A stretch of 8,415 bases of DNA from Bacteroidota bacterium (GTDB lineage Bacteria > Bacteroidota > Bacteroidia > Flavobacteriales > Weeksellaceae), in contig JAFAGO010000018.1 in NCBI GenBank assembly GCA_023422635.1, positions 1 to 8,415 of the forward strand, written 5' to 3'. The notes beneath the pieces are model-generated. The model saw nothing but the letters and a program-made list of their open reading frames with translations. It had not been told where the DNA came from and made no database searches. The position numbers and the translations under genes were made by a program. Positions 1 to 7,116 of the stretch are shown piece after piece. Position 1 is the first letter of the stretch. Every line of letters starts with the position of its first letter.

Positions 1-2387
1 TTAGCTCTCCGTTTTTCTTCTTGATTACTTGAGTTGACTGATTTTGATTTTATTTTGTTATTACCTAAAGAATATTTGATTGATAACCTTATTGATTGTC
101 TGTCTTCATAGTTGGAAAATTCATTTATTATTCCATTGAAAGAAGATGAATTTGCCCTTTTTAAAGTCCTTAAAACATCAGTAGCGTACATTGATAAAAT
201 GAAGTTCTTATTCAGTAGCATCATTCTAAAACCTATATCTAGAGATGATAGTGTTTTTGTATAATATATTGAGTAGTATTCAGGTAGTTGCACCCAATAA
301 TCCAATGATAATGACAAGTTTTTGTCCTTATTCAAAGTAAAGTTATTTTCTGTCTCAAAAAACGCACTCCAACCTTTAAATGATGGTAAGGTTTGTGGTA
401 AGGAAGATTCTATTTTTTTGTAATATACGTTTGCTGTAATGATGCTTTCCCAATTTTTCAGAGGATTGAATGTATAGTTTTCCGTAATACCAAACGAGAA
501 CTGATTATAAAAGTTTTCATATTTAGTAGCAGAGGTAATGTTTTCGTTCGAGATATAATTTACCTGATTATAAATGTTTTTTGAATTGCTTAAATAGAAA
601 GCATTTGTCCATTTATCCTTAAAATTGTAAGTCAATTCATAATTATCAGTTAGATAGGGCTGTAAAAAGGGATTACCTTGTGATGTGGTAAATTCATTAA
701 TGTATCTTACGAAAGGATTTAAAACATAATATCCGGGTCTGTTTATCCTTTTTCCGTAATTGAAATTTATTGAATGATTTTCATTAGGTTTATAAAGTAT
801 GTATAATGTAGGAAATAATTTGGTGTACTGATTTTTATTAGTCTGGTCAAGATTATGAGAATAACCATCTGTCTGCGTGCTTTCCCATCTTAGTCCTGCT
901 TTTGTCTCCCAGTGTTCTCCCAATTTTTTCCTGCCGGAGATATAAGCCGCATAAATATTTTCTGTATAATCAAAGACATCGCTTTTGTCTGCTTCAAGAA
1001 TGGGTACGCCTGAATTGAGGTCGTAAAAATTAATCTTGCTGTTATTCTTGGTCTGAGAAATTTTGCCTCCATAAGAAATCTCTATTTTTTTTAATTTATG
1101 CTCCACATCAATCTGCGCAGCATAATTTTTAATTTTCTGGTTACTTCCATTTTGGGCTCTATAATCATTTTCAGGAAGGTAATCTGAAAAATTATTATAT
1201 TGTTGGGTTGCAAATGTTCTTAAATTGTCGGTATTATAATCAAAATAGTCTGCATTAAAGGCAATATTGCTTCCTAAAGAATCAATTTTGTATGTAGAAT
1301 GAAAATTTAAGCTGTTATTATTTCGTTTATTCTTACTGTCCGAGATGGTTTGTAAAAGATAATTTTCTTGGGAATATATTTTAGTGTCATTCTCTTCATT
1401 GACGGTGATATTGCTTTTATTTCCCAGATATTGAATTCCCAATGAAAAATTTTTATTAAAATCGTAATCAATTCCTACATTCGCATTTACATTCGCTCCA
1501 AAATCATACTTCATTTTACTGAAAGAATTGTAAAATTTATCTTTGTACCAAATATTGGATTCTTCTGTCCGGTAGTAATATACACCGTCATTATGACTTA
1601 TGCTTCCATATGTAGAAAATCCATTTTTGTTATAAGTTATATTTGCAGATTGCCCTTCCTGTGTATATTTTGATTGTCTTACTAATGTACCAATACTTGC
1701 ATTCCAGTTATTTTCTTTTGCTTTTTTCAGGTTAATGTTTACAATACCACTGTTTCCTTCAGCATCGTATTTTGCGGGTGGATTAGTAATGACTTCAATA
1801 CTTTTAATGTCGTCTGATTTCAGAGTTTTCAGATAACTTATAAGATCATCTTCCGATAGTTTTAGCAATCTGTTGTTAACCATTACAGACATTCCGCTTT
1901 TACCGATCATGGTAATCTGGTCATTTCTGACACTTAGATTTGGAGTTATTTTCAAGGCATCCAAACCATCTCCGCCTTGAGCAGCAATAGAGTTTTCTAC
2001 ATTGAAAATTAGCCGGTCAATTTTTCTTTCCACCAATTTCTTTTTACCTGTTAGTACCACTTCTTTAATGGTCATTTCCCTATCCGAAGTAAGATTGATA
2101 TTTTCTTTCCTGTCTTCGGTTACATCTATATCATTATGATATATTTTTTCTCCATTGATCATAACTTCTATATGATAAACTCCATTTTCAGGTAGAACAA
2201 TTAGATAAAACCCATTCTCATCACTTAAGCTTGTTTTTTTCAATTTATCTTTTGTAGCTACTACTTCGGCATAGGAAATACTTTTCCCGCCGTTAAAGAT
2301 TTTACCAGATATGCTTTGAGCAGGAGAAAGTAGGCTTATCAGGAGAAAAAGCAGTATGGTAAATAGTTGAAGAAAGAGTCGTATCAT
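1..2387 (-). CDS. TonB-dependent-receptor-like outer-membrane beta-barrel protein (3' end cut by window edge)
   Basis: The reading frame is open from ATG at 2387 to the window edge, 795 full codons with no stop. The TAA that the first bases seem to offer is out of frame, so the last few residues lie outside. Residues 1-23 form a signal peptide (hydrophobic run, then SPAQS). Residues about 26-105 look like a CarboxypepD_reg-like beta-sandwich (ISGKIFN...DENGFY). A plug-like domain follows at about 115-222 and contains ITNPPAKYDAEGNSGIVNI (200-218). The rest is a Tyr/Asn-rich beta-barrel with RINRPGYYVLNPF at 547-559, typical of the OMP_b-brl_3 family. By family, it is an outer-membrane transporter or receptor; the substrate cannot be told. 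No SusD partner is present. It lies 38 bp downstream of the small lipoprotein gene on the same strand and is probably co-transcribed with it. No strong Shine-Dalgarno is visible, which is usual in this phylum. The start is supported by the signal peptide beginning right at this ATG. Confidence 0.88.
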   Translation of the reverse strand, partial: MIRLFLQLFTILLFLLISLLSPAQSISGKIFNGGKSISYAEVVATKDKLKKTSLSDENGFYLIVLPENGVYHIEVMINGEKIYHNDIDVTEDRKENINLTSDREMTIKEVVLTGKKKLVERKIDRLIFNVENSIAAQGGDGLDALKITPNLSVRNDQITMIGKSGMSVMVNNRLLKLSEDDLISYLKTLKSDDIKSIEVITNPPAKYDAEGNSGIVNINLKKAKENNWNASIGTLVRQSKYTQEGQSANITYNKNGFSTYGSISHNDGVYYYRTEESNIWYKDKFYNSFSKMKYDFGANVNANVGIDYDFNKNFSLGIQYLGNKSNITVNEENDTKIYSQENYLLQTISDSKNKRNNNSLNFHSTYKIDSLGSNIAFNADYFDYNTDNLRTFATQQYNNFSDYLPENDYRAQNGSNQKIKNYAAQIDVEHKLKKIEISYGGKISQTKNNSKINFYDLNSGVPILEADKSDVFDYTENIYAAYISGRKKLGEHWETKAGLRWESTQTDGYSHNLDQTNKNQYTKLFPTLYILYKPNENHSINFNYGKRINRPGYYVLNPFVRYINEFTTSQGNPFLQPYLTDNYELTYNFKDKWTNAFYLSNSKNIYNQVNYISNENITSATKYENFYNQFSFGITENYTFNPLKNWESIITANVYYKKIESSLPQTLPSFKGWSAFFETENNFTLNKDKNLSLSLDYWVQLPEYYSIYYTKTLSSLDIGFRMMLLNKNFILSMYATDVLRTLKRANSSSFNGIINEFSNYEDRQSIRLSIKYSLGNNKIKSKSVNSSNQEEKRRA

Positions 2388-2425
2388 TTTAAGAGCTTGA
2401 ACATTAATGTATAGAAAATCTGTAC

Positions 2426-2650
2426 TTATTTCTTTGGTGGTATATGTGGATCTGTATCCTGTTCTTCCAAAGATTGTATAGTAATAGTATCATTTTCGAT
2501 ATGAACTCCTAAAGAATCTTCGTTCGTAGAGCGCCCCGATACGGACATTCTCGTATTAGAAACCATTTCACCATCCTGATCACTTTGCCTGCAGGAAAAG
2601 ATACTTAGAGAAATTATAAGGCTTATTCCTAAAATCTTTAATACTTTCAT
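2426..2650 (-). CDS. small putative surface lipoprotein, 74 aa
   Basis: This short protein has a lipoprotein signal: Lys-containing N-terminus, hydrophobic stretch and lipobox I-F-S-C with Cys20 as the lipidated residue. The residues after it (RQSDQDGE) are acidic, which resembles the lipoprotein export signal that sends flavobacterial lipoproteins to the outer face of the outer membrane; surface exposure is therefore an inference. The mature part is only about 55 residues, has no recognised domain and ends in a Pro/Lys-rich tail (DPHIPPKK). It is the first gene after a near-consensus promoter (2673-2705) and is followed 38 bp later by the outer-membrane receptor gene, so it may be an accessory or ligand-capturing partner of that receptor. 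I do not recognise a specific family. The coding call rests on the clear lipobox, the promoter and the operon position. Confidence 0.75.
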   Translation of the reverse strand: MKVLKILGISLIISLSIFSCRQSDQDGEMVSNTRMSVSGRSTNEDSLGVHIENDTITIQSLEEQDTDPHIPPKK

Positions 2651-2672
2651 TTTATTTGTTTTTTTCGATACT

Positions 2673-2705
2673 CAAATTTAGTTTCAAAGAAAATTATCCG
2701 CCAAA
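2673..2705 (-). promoter_or_regulatory. Bacteroidota-type promoter for the lipoprotein-receptor operon
   Basis: Read on the minus strand, TTTG (2702-2705) is followed after exactly 21 nt by TAAATTTG (2673-2680). This matches the Bacteroidota sigma-ABfr consensus TTTG-N19-22-TAnnTTTG at every fixed position. The -7 element lies 22 bp upstream of the lipoprotein ATG, leaving a short leader of roughly 15 nt. Confidence 0.72.
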
Positions 2706-2951
2706 TCATCACTCCCGAAGTAAACTAAAAACATAAAAAGCAGTGTTGTTTTAATAAAAACTATTGGTATTATCTTAAAAACTTTTTCTATAATCATAAA
2801 ATTATTTTTCAAATAATTGATTATTAGTTCATTAATTGTTTGTTTTCATTATAAATAACTGTTTACTAAAATTTTTCTTTTTATTCGGTAATAATGACTT
2901 TAATTAGGCTTAAAATTGCCCGGCTTCATCTCAATATGGCAAGAATTTATC

Positions 2952-2959
2952 TACTTTTG
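2952..2959 (+). promoter_or_regulatory. -7-like element TACTTTTG immediately before the regulator start codon
   Basis: TACTTTTG fits the TAnnTTTG -7 consensus, and its last base is only 4 nt from the ATG at 2964. Transcription normally starts a few bases past this element, so the mRNA would begin at or almost at the start codon. No matching TTTG is seen 19-22 nt further upstream, so the promoter may be weak or activator-dependent. Confidence 0.42.
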
Positions 2960-2963
2960 CTTT

Positions 2964-4679
2964 ATGCATATCAGGTTCCTCATATTTTGTAATTTATTAC
3001 TGCCCTGTACAATGTTTTTGCATGCGGCAAAGCCTTTAAATGACAGTATTGGCCACTTTTCTTATGATCAGCTCTCCTCTCTCGTCCCTAAACACCATAA
3101 TAATCCGGACAAACAATGGAAGTACATTAGCATTTGGATTAAAAAAGCCAAAAAGGAAAATAATCCTGAGCAACTTTATGAAGGATATAATCAGGCTGGC
3201 TATGTAAAGACCGATCTTTCACAAATAAAGTATTGTGACAGCATGGTCACTATTGCAAAAAGGCTCAACAATCAGGACATGATTGCAGACAGCTACCTGA
3301 CTCTGGGTACGGCATATATGGGAAATGAGTTTTATCCGGAAGCTTTGGATAATTTTATGGAGGGCTATAAGCTGATCTCAGAGAAAAAAAATCCTTACAT
3401 TTTTCATAACACAGAATATCTCATTGCACGAACTAAATTTTACCTTGGTCAGTATTCCGAAGCAAGAGAAATTCTGAACCGATGTGTTATGTTTTTTCGG
3501 GATCATGACCAAAAAATAGGAAATACAGACTATCGGAATTACTATGTTTACTCGCTACTTGCTCTTATTGAATCTAACTCTCACCTTGGCAAATTTAATG
3601 AGAACAAGAAACTGATTTCTGAAGGTGTCCAATATATCACGACAGAGAACCTTCCAGAATATTCAGGATATTTCCGATCGTCTGAAGGTCAGGATGCCTA
3701 TTTACGAAAGAATTATTCGCTAGCAGTTTTGAAGATTAACGAAGCCCTGTCTTTGTACCGTGACCACTGGAAGCATTTAACAGATCAGTTTTACCTTGGG
3801 ATGGCCTATTGGAAACTGGATGACAAGGATAAGGCAGTTTCTCATCTGCTTTCGTTGGATCAAACCTATAACGAAAACAAGAGAATTGATCCTCAGTTTC
3901 GCCCTGCATTTGAAACGCTTATCAGCTATTACAAAGTAAAAGGCGATACGAAAAAACAACTGGAGTACATTGATAAACTGATGGCTCTTGACAAAACCTA
4001 TGAGAAAGATTATAAATATCTTTATAGTGCCTTAAATAAAGAGTATGACACACGCCAACTCACAGAAGAAAAACTAAATCTGCAGAATACCTTAAAATGG
4101 GAAAGGTTTTTATATGGCAGTCTTTCCGTACTTGGTATTTTGTTAACCGGTTTTGTTGCCTACCATTTCTTCAGGCAGTATCAGCGGAATAAATACTATA
4201 AAAAATTGTACGCAGATCTTGAAAAGTCTGCAGAGATAAAGGAGACAATTTACTCACTGAACAAAGTAAACAGGAAAGAAGAGGATGTTATTACCATTTC
4301 AAAAGAATTAGGGATCAATCCGATAAAAACGGAAAGTATCGTGCAGGCACTTCATCAATTCGAACAACAAAAAGCATTTCTTTCAAAGGAAATCAGCCTT
4401 GCTTCATTGGCGAGAATATGTGGAACCAATACTTCGTACCTTTCAAAAATCCTTAATCATTACAAGCATGAAAACTTTGCCGGTTATATCAATAATTTGA
4501 GGCTTCAGCATATTGTTGAAGAATGGACTCACAACCCTAAAACAAGACATCTGAGCATCCAGGACATTGCGGAAAAAGCAGGATACAAATCTACTCAGGC
4601 CTTTTCTAAAAATTTTCAGGATCGCTACCAGATTCCGCCTTCATATTTCCTGAACCGCCTGAATGAGGAGAAAGGATAA
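2964..4679 (+). CDS. AraC-family transcriptional regulator with periplasmic TPR region and one membrane span
   Basis: The protein is a 571-aa one-piece sensor-regulator. The ATG at 2964 is chosen because it starts a good signal peptide or anchor (MHIRFLIFCNLLLPCTMFLHA). A TTG-initiated extension from 2916 would put 16 extra residues in front and bury that signal. Residues about 30-370 are helical and TPR-like (for example ADSYLTLGTAYMGNEFYPEALDNF split over two helices, and later FYLGMAYWKLDDKDKAVSHL). A transmembrane segment lies at about 382-403 (FLYGSLSVLGILLTGFVAYHFF region), followed by a Tyr/Lys-rich linker. The AraC DNA-binding domain spans about 477-570, with LASLARICGTNTSYLSKILN and LSIQDIAEKAGYKSTQAFSKNF as its two helix-turn-helix parts. 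By family, the TPR part senses a protein or ligand and the AraC part binds promoters. The divergent receptor-lipoprotein operon is the obvious candidate target, but that is inferred from position only. Confidence 0.9.
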   Translation: MHIRFLIFCNLLLPCTMFLHAAKPLNDSIGHFSYDQLSSLVPKHHNNPDKQWKYISIWIKKAKKENNPEQLYEGYNQAGYVKTDLSQIKYCDSMVTIAKRLNNQDMIADSYLTLGTAYMGNEFYPEALDNFMEGYKLISEKKNPYIFHNTEYLIARTKFYLGQYSEAREILNRCVMFFRDHDQKIGNTDYRNYYVYSLLALIESNSHLGKFNENKKLISEGVQYITTENLPEYSGYFRSSEGQDAYLRKNYSLAVLKINEALSLYRDHWKHLTDQFYLGMAYWKLDDKDKAVSHLLSLDQTYNENKRIDPQFRPAFETLISYYKVKGDTKKQLEYIDKLMALDKTYEKDYKYLYSALNKEYDTRQLTEEKLNLQNTLKWERFLYGSLSVLGILLTGFVAYHFFRQYQRNKYYKKLYADLEKSAEIKETIYSLNKVNRKEEDVITISKELGINPIKTESIVQALHQFEQQKAFLSKEISLASLARICGTNTSYLSKILNHYKHENFAGYINNLRLQHIVEEWTHNPKTRHLSIQDIAEKAGYKSTQAFSKNFQDRYQIPPSYFLNRLNEEKG

Positions 4680-4706
4680 TAGAACACAATTTGATAATAG
4701 AAATCT

Positions 4707-5522
4707 ATGATAGAGAGAATTTACCATTATACAGACATTAAAACCTTAGGCTTAATTTTAAAAAATAGAACAATCCGTTTTAAACGTTTTGATCTGATGG
4801 ACGATAGAACAGAGACGGATGGTCTTCCAGAAATGCTTAAGAAAAATTATTTTCTGTCGTGTTGGGTGTCCGATGCGAAAGAAAAAATTCCCCAATGGGC
4901 AATGTATGCACCAAAAGGCGTTAGAATAGAATTACCACGAAAATGGTATAAAAAATTCCCTATTCCTATTGCCGGAACTGATCAATATTTAGCTGAAATG
5001 CCCATTGATGAAAACCATCCCGCAAAAAACACTTTTTTTCCAACATCTTTTGCCGATTGGTTTAAAAATAACCAAAAATATTATTTTGCACCTCCTGTAA
5101 ATGAAGAAAGCGGCTTCGTCGTAAAAGTTGAATATGCTACGAATTTTATTGACTTGAAAAAGCAGCACTGGATAGAAAATGAAGACGGAGCCGGTATTAT
5201 GCTGTCTCATATTGACGCTCCAGTAAAATACAAAGATGCATACTGGGATTTTCAAGATGAAATAAGATTCTTTCTATTTGCAAACTGTAGAAATGAAAAC
5301 AGAAATGATCTTCCTGAATATATTGATCTTCCAATTGACTACAGCGCATTAAAAAGAATTAAAATAAGACTTTATCCGAATTGCTTAGCAAAAGATAAAT
5401 ATACAGTTCAAGAATTGATTGCGGATAATTTTCCAACTTTAGATGGTAATACTTTATTAGAAAGCAGTCTTCTGGACGGCAAATATTTTCCGAAGAATAT
5501 AAATGCCGACTGGAATTTCTAA
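4707..5522 (+). CDS. DUF2971-family protein, function unknown
   Basis: This 271-aa soluble protein has the DUF2971 pattern: an N-terminal IYHYT followed by a helix and LILKNRTIRF (residues 5-25), a Cys/Trp strand (SCW, 51-53), a W-x-M-Y...KGVRIEL block (64-75; W64, Y67, G71, R73) and a late YWDFQDEIRFF block (179-189; E185, R187). No signal peptide or membrane span is seen. Its biochemical role is not established. The opening HYT...IL motif resembles that of DarT- and Tpt1-like ADP-ribosyltransferases, so H7, Y67 and E185 would be candidates for active-site residues; this is inference. The gene starts 27 bp after the regulator's stop codon on the same strand, so it may be co-transcribed, or it may be an accessory gene brought in with the neighbouring mobilization module. 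The end at 5522 faces the convergent relaxase gene. Confidence 0.82.
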   Translation: MIERIYHYTDIKTLGLILKNRTIRFKRFDLMDDRTETDGLPEMLKKNYFLSCWVSDAKEKIPQWAMYAPKGVRIELPRKWYKKFPIPIAGTDQYLAEMPIDENHPAKNTFFPTSFADWFKNNQKYYFAPPVNEESGFVVKVEYATNFIDLKKQHWIENEDGAGIMLSHIDAPVKYKDAYWDFQDEIRFFLFANCRNENRNDLPEYIDLPIDYSALKRIKIRLYPNCLAKDKYTVQELIADNFPTLDGNTLLESSLLDGKYFPKNINADWNF

Positions 5523-5528
5523 GTGCCA

Positions 5529-5556
5529 ATTGTAAAAAGACTGAGTTTTTCACAAT
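5529..5556. terminator. AT-rich hairpin between convergent genes, possible bidirectional terminator
   Basis: ATTGT-AAAAA (5529-5538) pairs with TTTTT-ACAAT (5546-5556), with one bulged C at 5551 and a 7-nt loop (GACTGAG). It starts 7 nt after the stop codon of the DUF2971 gene and lies about 78 bp past the relaxase stop. The A-run and T-run within the stem could serve either strand. The stem has few G:C pairs and no U-tract beyond it, so termination is only plausible. Confidence 0.4.
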
Positions 5557-5633
5557 AATATAGTAATACATTAAAAATCTAACTTTTCAGATGTAATTTT
5601 TGATTAATACATATTACAGCTATTATTACAAAT

Positions 5634-6839
5634 TCATCTTCTCAATCCCTTCCTTTTTTCTGATTCCTGACTTTGCTTTTCGGTTGATTCTTCTACTGTT
5701 TTAACTCTGCCTTGCTCCGTCACATCAGTTTTGTCATGTCCAAATCTAATTAGTTTGAAAAAATAATCTATTTTGCTTTGATCCTTAAAAACTTCTTCAA
5801 ATGCTGAAAAAGGAATATTATTTTCCTGTGCTATTTTTTCACAAATCCTTTCAACTTCATCAGAAATTTTAAAATCTTTAGATTTTAAGCGGTCATAAAA
5901 AGATACTTTCAAACGTTCATTTTTAATGGTTTTCTCAATCACATTAACTACTGATTCCAAATATTTTTTCTTTTCAACAGCAAAAGTCTTTTCATCGGCC
6001 AAGAGAATGGAACTTTTGGTTTTGAGAAGATGTACTTCCTTCCTTAAACTTTCAATTTTAGTATTGAGTTCTTCAATTTGCCTTGATTTGGCTTCCAGTT
6101 CCTTTTTATTTTTCAGCAATAAGGTATTATAGACCTTAAAAGTTTTCTCATAATTCTCAATGGTCTTATCTGTCTTGATTCTTTGGAAACCCAATAAATC
6201 CCGTTCTTTCACGATTAGTTCCTCAAATTTCTTGGAAGCAATTTCAGATTTCATCTGGTTATATCGCTCTTCCAATGTTTTCAGGTCTTCTTCTTTTTGT
6301 CTGATTTTAAATTCAACTGCTTCTAATCTTTGGATTCCTGAGTTTGATTTTCCTCTCTCCATACCTAAACATTCCGCTGCTAGATCCTGCATTTTGGAAT
6401 AATGAAAGGATTGATGTTTCAAAGTTTTTCCCGTATCTAAATCTTGCCAATCTGCAACTAAATGAGCGTGATAATTGGGTTTCCATTCTTTGGAATCTTT
6501 ATCGTAATGTCCTTCATCTTTATGAATGGCGATTTGAAAAACCCTAATTTTCAATTGTTCTTCGAGGCTTTTTGACAAATTATGAAGATCTTGCATTGTT
6601 GTATTTTCTTTAATCACAACTACAGCTTCACGAATCGGAATAGCGTTTTTCTGCAATTTTCTTCCAGATTTTTCTTTGCAATAGGTTTCAATCTTTTGGA
6701 GACGGTCAGACATTTTCTGTTCCATCCAATATTCATTTTTGGAGGTTAAATCTTTCCGGATATAATCAAAAGTCTTCTTTCTGAAATTATGGATTTCAGA
6801 ATCGGATTTTGCTGCTTTGAAATTAATGGATGTCTTCAT
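5634..6839 (-). CDS. mobilization relaxase, Pre/Mob (MobV-like), with long coiled-coil tail
   Basis: This 401-aa protein probably nicks the transfer origin and carries the DNA strand during conjugative mobilization. The N-terminus (SDSEIHN...LDYI/R-type, here residues 12-35) is like the start of Mob_Pre relaxases, which open with a nicking and origin-recognition segment. The metal site is visible as H106-x-D108-E109-x-H111 and, after an intervening 12-residue segment, N122-Y-H124-A-H126, a HUH-type pair. LGMERG (158-163) follows, a motif usual in plasmid Mob proteins. Residues about 170-275 are a Lys/Glu-rich coiled coil, and the C-terminus is highly charged, ending KGLRR. Start ATG 6839 is well placed. 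It is transcribed in the same direction as the Toprim gene, separated by 470 bp of structured DNA that likely contains its oriT. No accessory MobC-type protein is seen in the window. Confidence 0.85.
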   Translation of the reverse strand: MKTSINFKAAKSDSEIHNFRKKTFDYIRKDLTSKNEYWMEQKMSDRLQKIETYCKEKSGRKLQKNAIPIREAVVVIKENTTMQDLHNLSKSLEEQLKIRVFQIAIHKDEGHYDKDSKEWKPNYHAHLVADWQDLDTGKTLKHQSFHYSKMQDLAAECLGMERGKSNSGIQRLEAVEFKIRQKEEDLKTLEERYNQMKSEIASKKFEELIVKERDLLGFQRIKTDKTIENYEKTFKVYNTLLLKNKKELEAKSRQIEELNTKIESLRKEVHLLKTKSSILLADEKTFAVEKKKYLESVVNVIEKTIKNERLKVSFYDRLKSKDFKISDEVERICEKIAQENNIPFSAFEEVFKDQSKIDYFFKLIRFGHDKTDVTEQGRVKTVEESTEKQSQESEKRKGLRR

Positions 6840-6911
6840 GCAATTATGTATTTGTGTTTTTAAATCAATGTATATTTGTTGAATGATATAATGTTGTAAT
6901 TATGTAGTGCT

Positions 6912-6927
6912 ATAATTATATAATTAT
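6912..6927. repeat. 16-bp perfect AT-only palindrome upstream of the relaxase gene
   Basis: ATAATTATATAATTAT is its own reverse complement and contains no G or C. It lies 73 bp upstream of the relaxase ATG (minus strand). It might be an operator for relaxase autoregulation or an easily melted segment. An ATTATGTA motif occurs twice nearby (from 6843 and from 6899). Chance is possible in such AT-rich DNA. Confidence 0.45.
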
Positions 6928-6946
6928 TGAAAGCTGTAGTTATTTT

Positions 6947-6971
6947 ATACAGGTTTGAGATGTACCTGTAT
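6947..6971. repeat. inverted repeat ATACAGGT / ACCTGTAT
   Basis: Perfect 8-bp arms at 6947-6954 and 6964-6971 flank a 9-nt loop. The left arm lies within a 14-bp sequence, ATTTTATACAGGTT (6942-6955), that recurs exactly at 7007-7020. It is one member of a family of ACAGGTT sites in this intergenic region. Confidence 0.7.
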
Positions 6972-6981
6972 CTTTTTTACG

Positions 6982-7001
6982 CAGGTTGTGTAATCAACCT
7001 G
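6982..7001. repeat. inverted repeat CAGGTTG / CAACCTG
   Basis: Perfect 7-bp arms at 6982-6988 and 6995-7001 are separated by TGTAAT. Like the preceding dyad, it is built from two head-to-head ACAGGTT-type sites, suggesting a dimeric protein that recognises the CAGGT core. Confidence 0.7.
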
Positions 7002-7116
7002 TATTCATTTTATACAGGTTAAACAAACATTGATGCTCAATAATTGGTGTTCTAAATATTTGGTATTTTTTATCAAATCTGTCTTATTACTTGTATTCAA
7101 TTTACTCAGGTTAAAG
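6998..7116. repeat. 27-bp imperfect direct repeat (6998-7024 and 7090-7116)
   Basis: The two copies match at 22 of 27 positions, sharing the TGTATTCA start and the CAGGTTAAA end, with a 92-bp period. Each copy carries one ACAGGTT/CTCAGGTT core at the same place. The second copy abuts the GC-rich nested dyad at its first base. The length and common layout point to iterons or relaxosome binding sites rather than chance. Confidence 0.65.

Larger units (their letters stand above)
2651..2963. other. divergent intergenic region between the lipoprotein operon and the AraC-type regulator
   Basis: About 313 bp of strongly AT-rich DNA hold the outward-facing control signals of both transcription units: the full minus-strand promoter near 2673-2705 and a -7-like TACTTTTG at 2952-2959 for the plus strand. 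The middle (about 2710-2950) has no convincing ORF, RNA or long repeat. There is only a loose dyad of AATAAT/ATTATT type near 2813-2826, which in such AT-rich DNA could be chance. Regulator binding sites are expected here but none can be named from the sequence alone. Confidence 0.5.

Noticed and set aside
1..3. TTA at the window start as the receptor's stop codon
   Set aside because: The frame set by ATG 2387 puts bases 3-5 in one codon (Ala) and leaves bases 1-2 as an incomplete codon, so this TAA is out of frame.
890..1072. 60-codon minus-strand ORF inside the receptor gene
   Set aside because: It is out of frame within a long intact receptor reading frame and resembles no known protein.
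2916..2963. TTG-initiated N-terminal extension (16 residues) of the AraC-type regulator
   Set aside because: It would place residues in front of a clear signal peptide starting at ATG 2964, and it overlaps the likely -7 promoter element.
4989..5571. Minus-strand ORFs of 88 and 70 codons opposite the DUF2971 gene
   Set aside because: They are antisense to a gene with recognisable family motifs and show no motif or start signal of their own.
5926..6547. Three plus-strand ORFs (about 67-80 codons) opposite the relaxase gene
   Set aside because: They are antisense shadows of the relaxase gene, mostly its Lys/Glu-rich coiled coil, with Ser/Leu/Phe-rich compositions expected from reverse reading.
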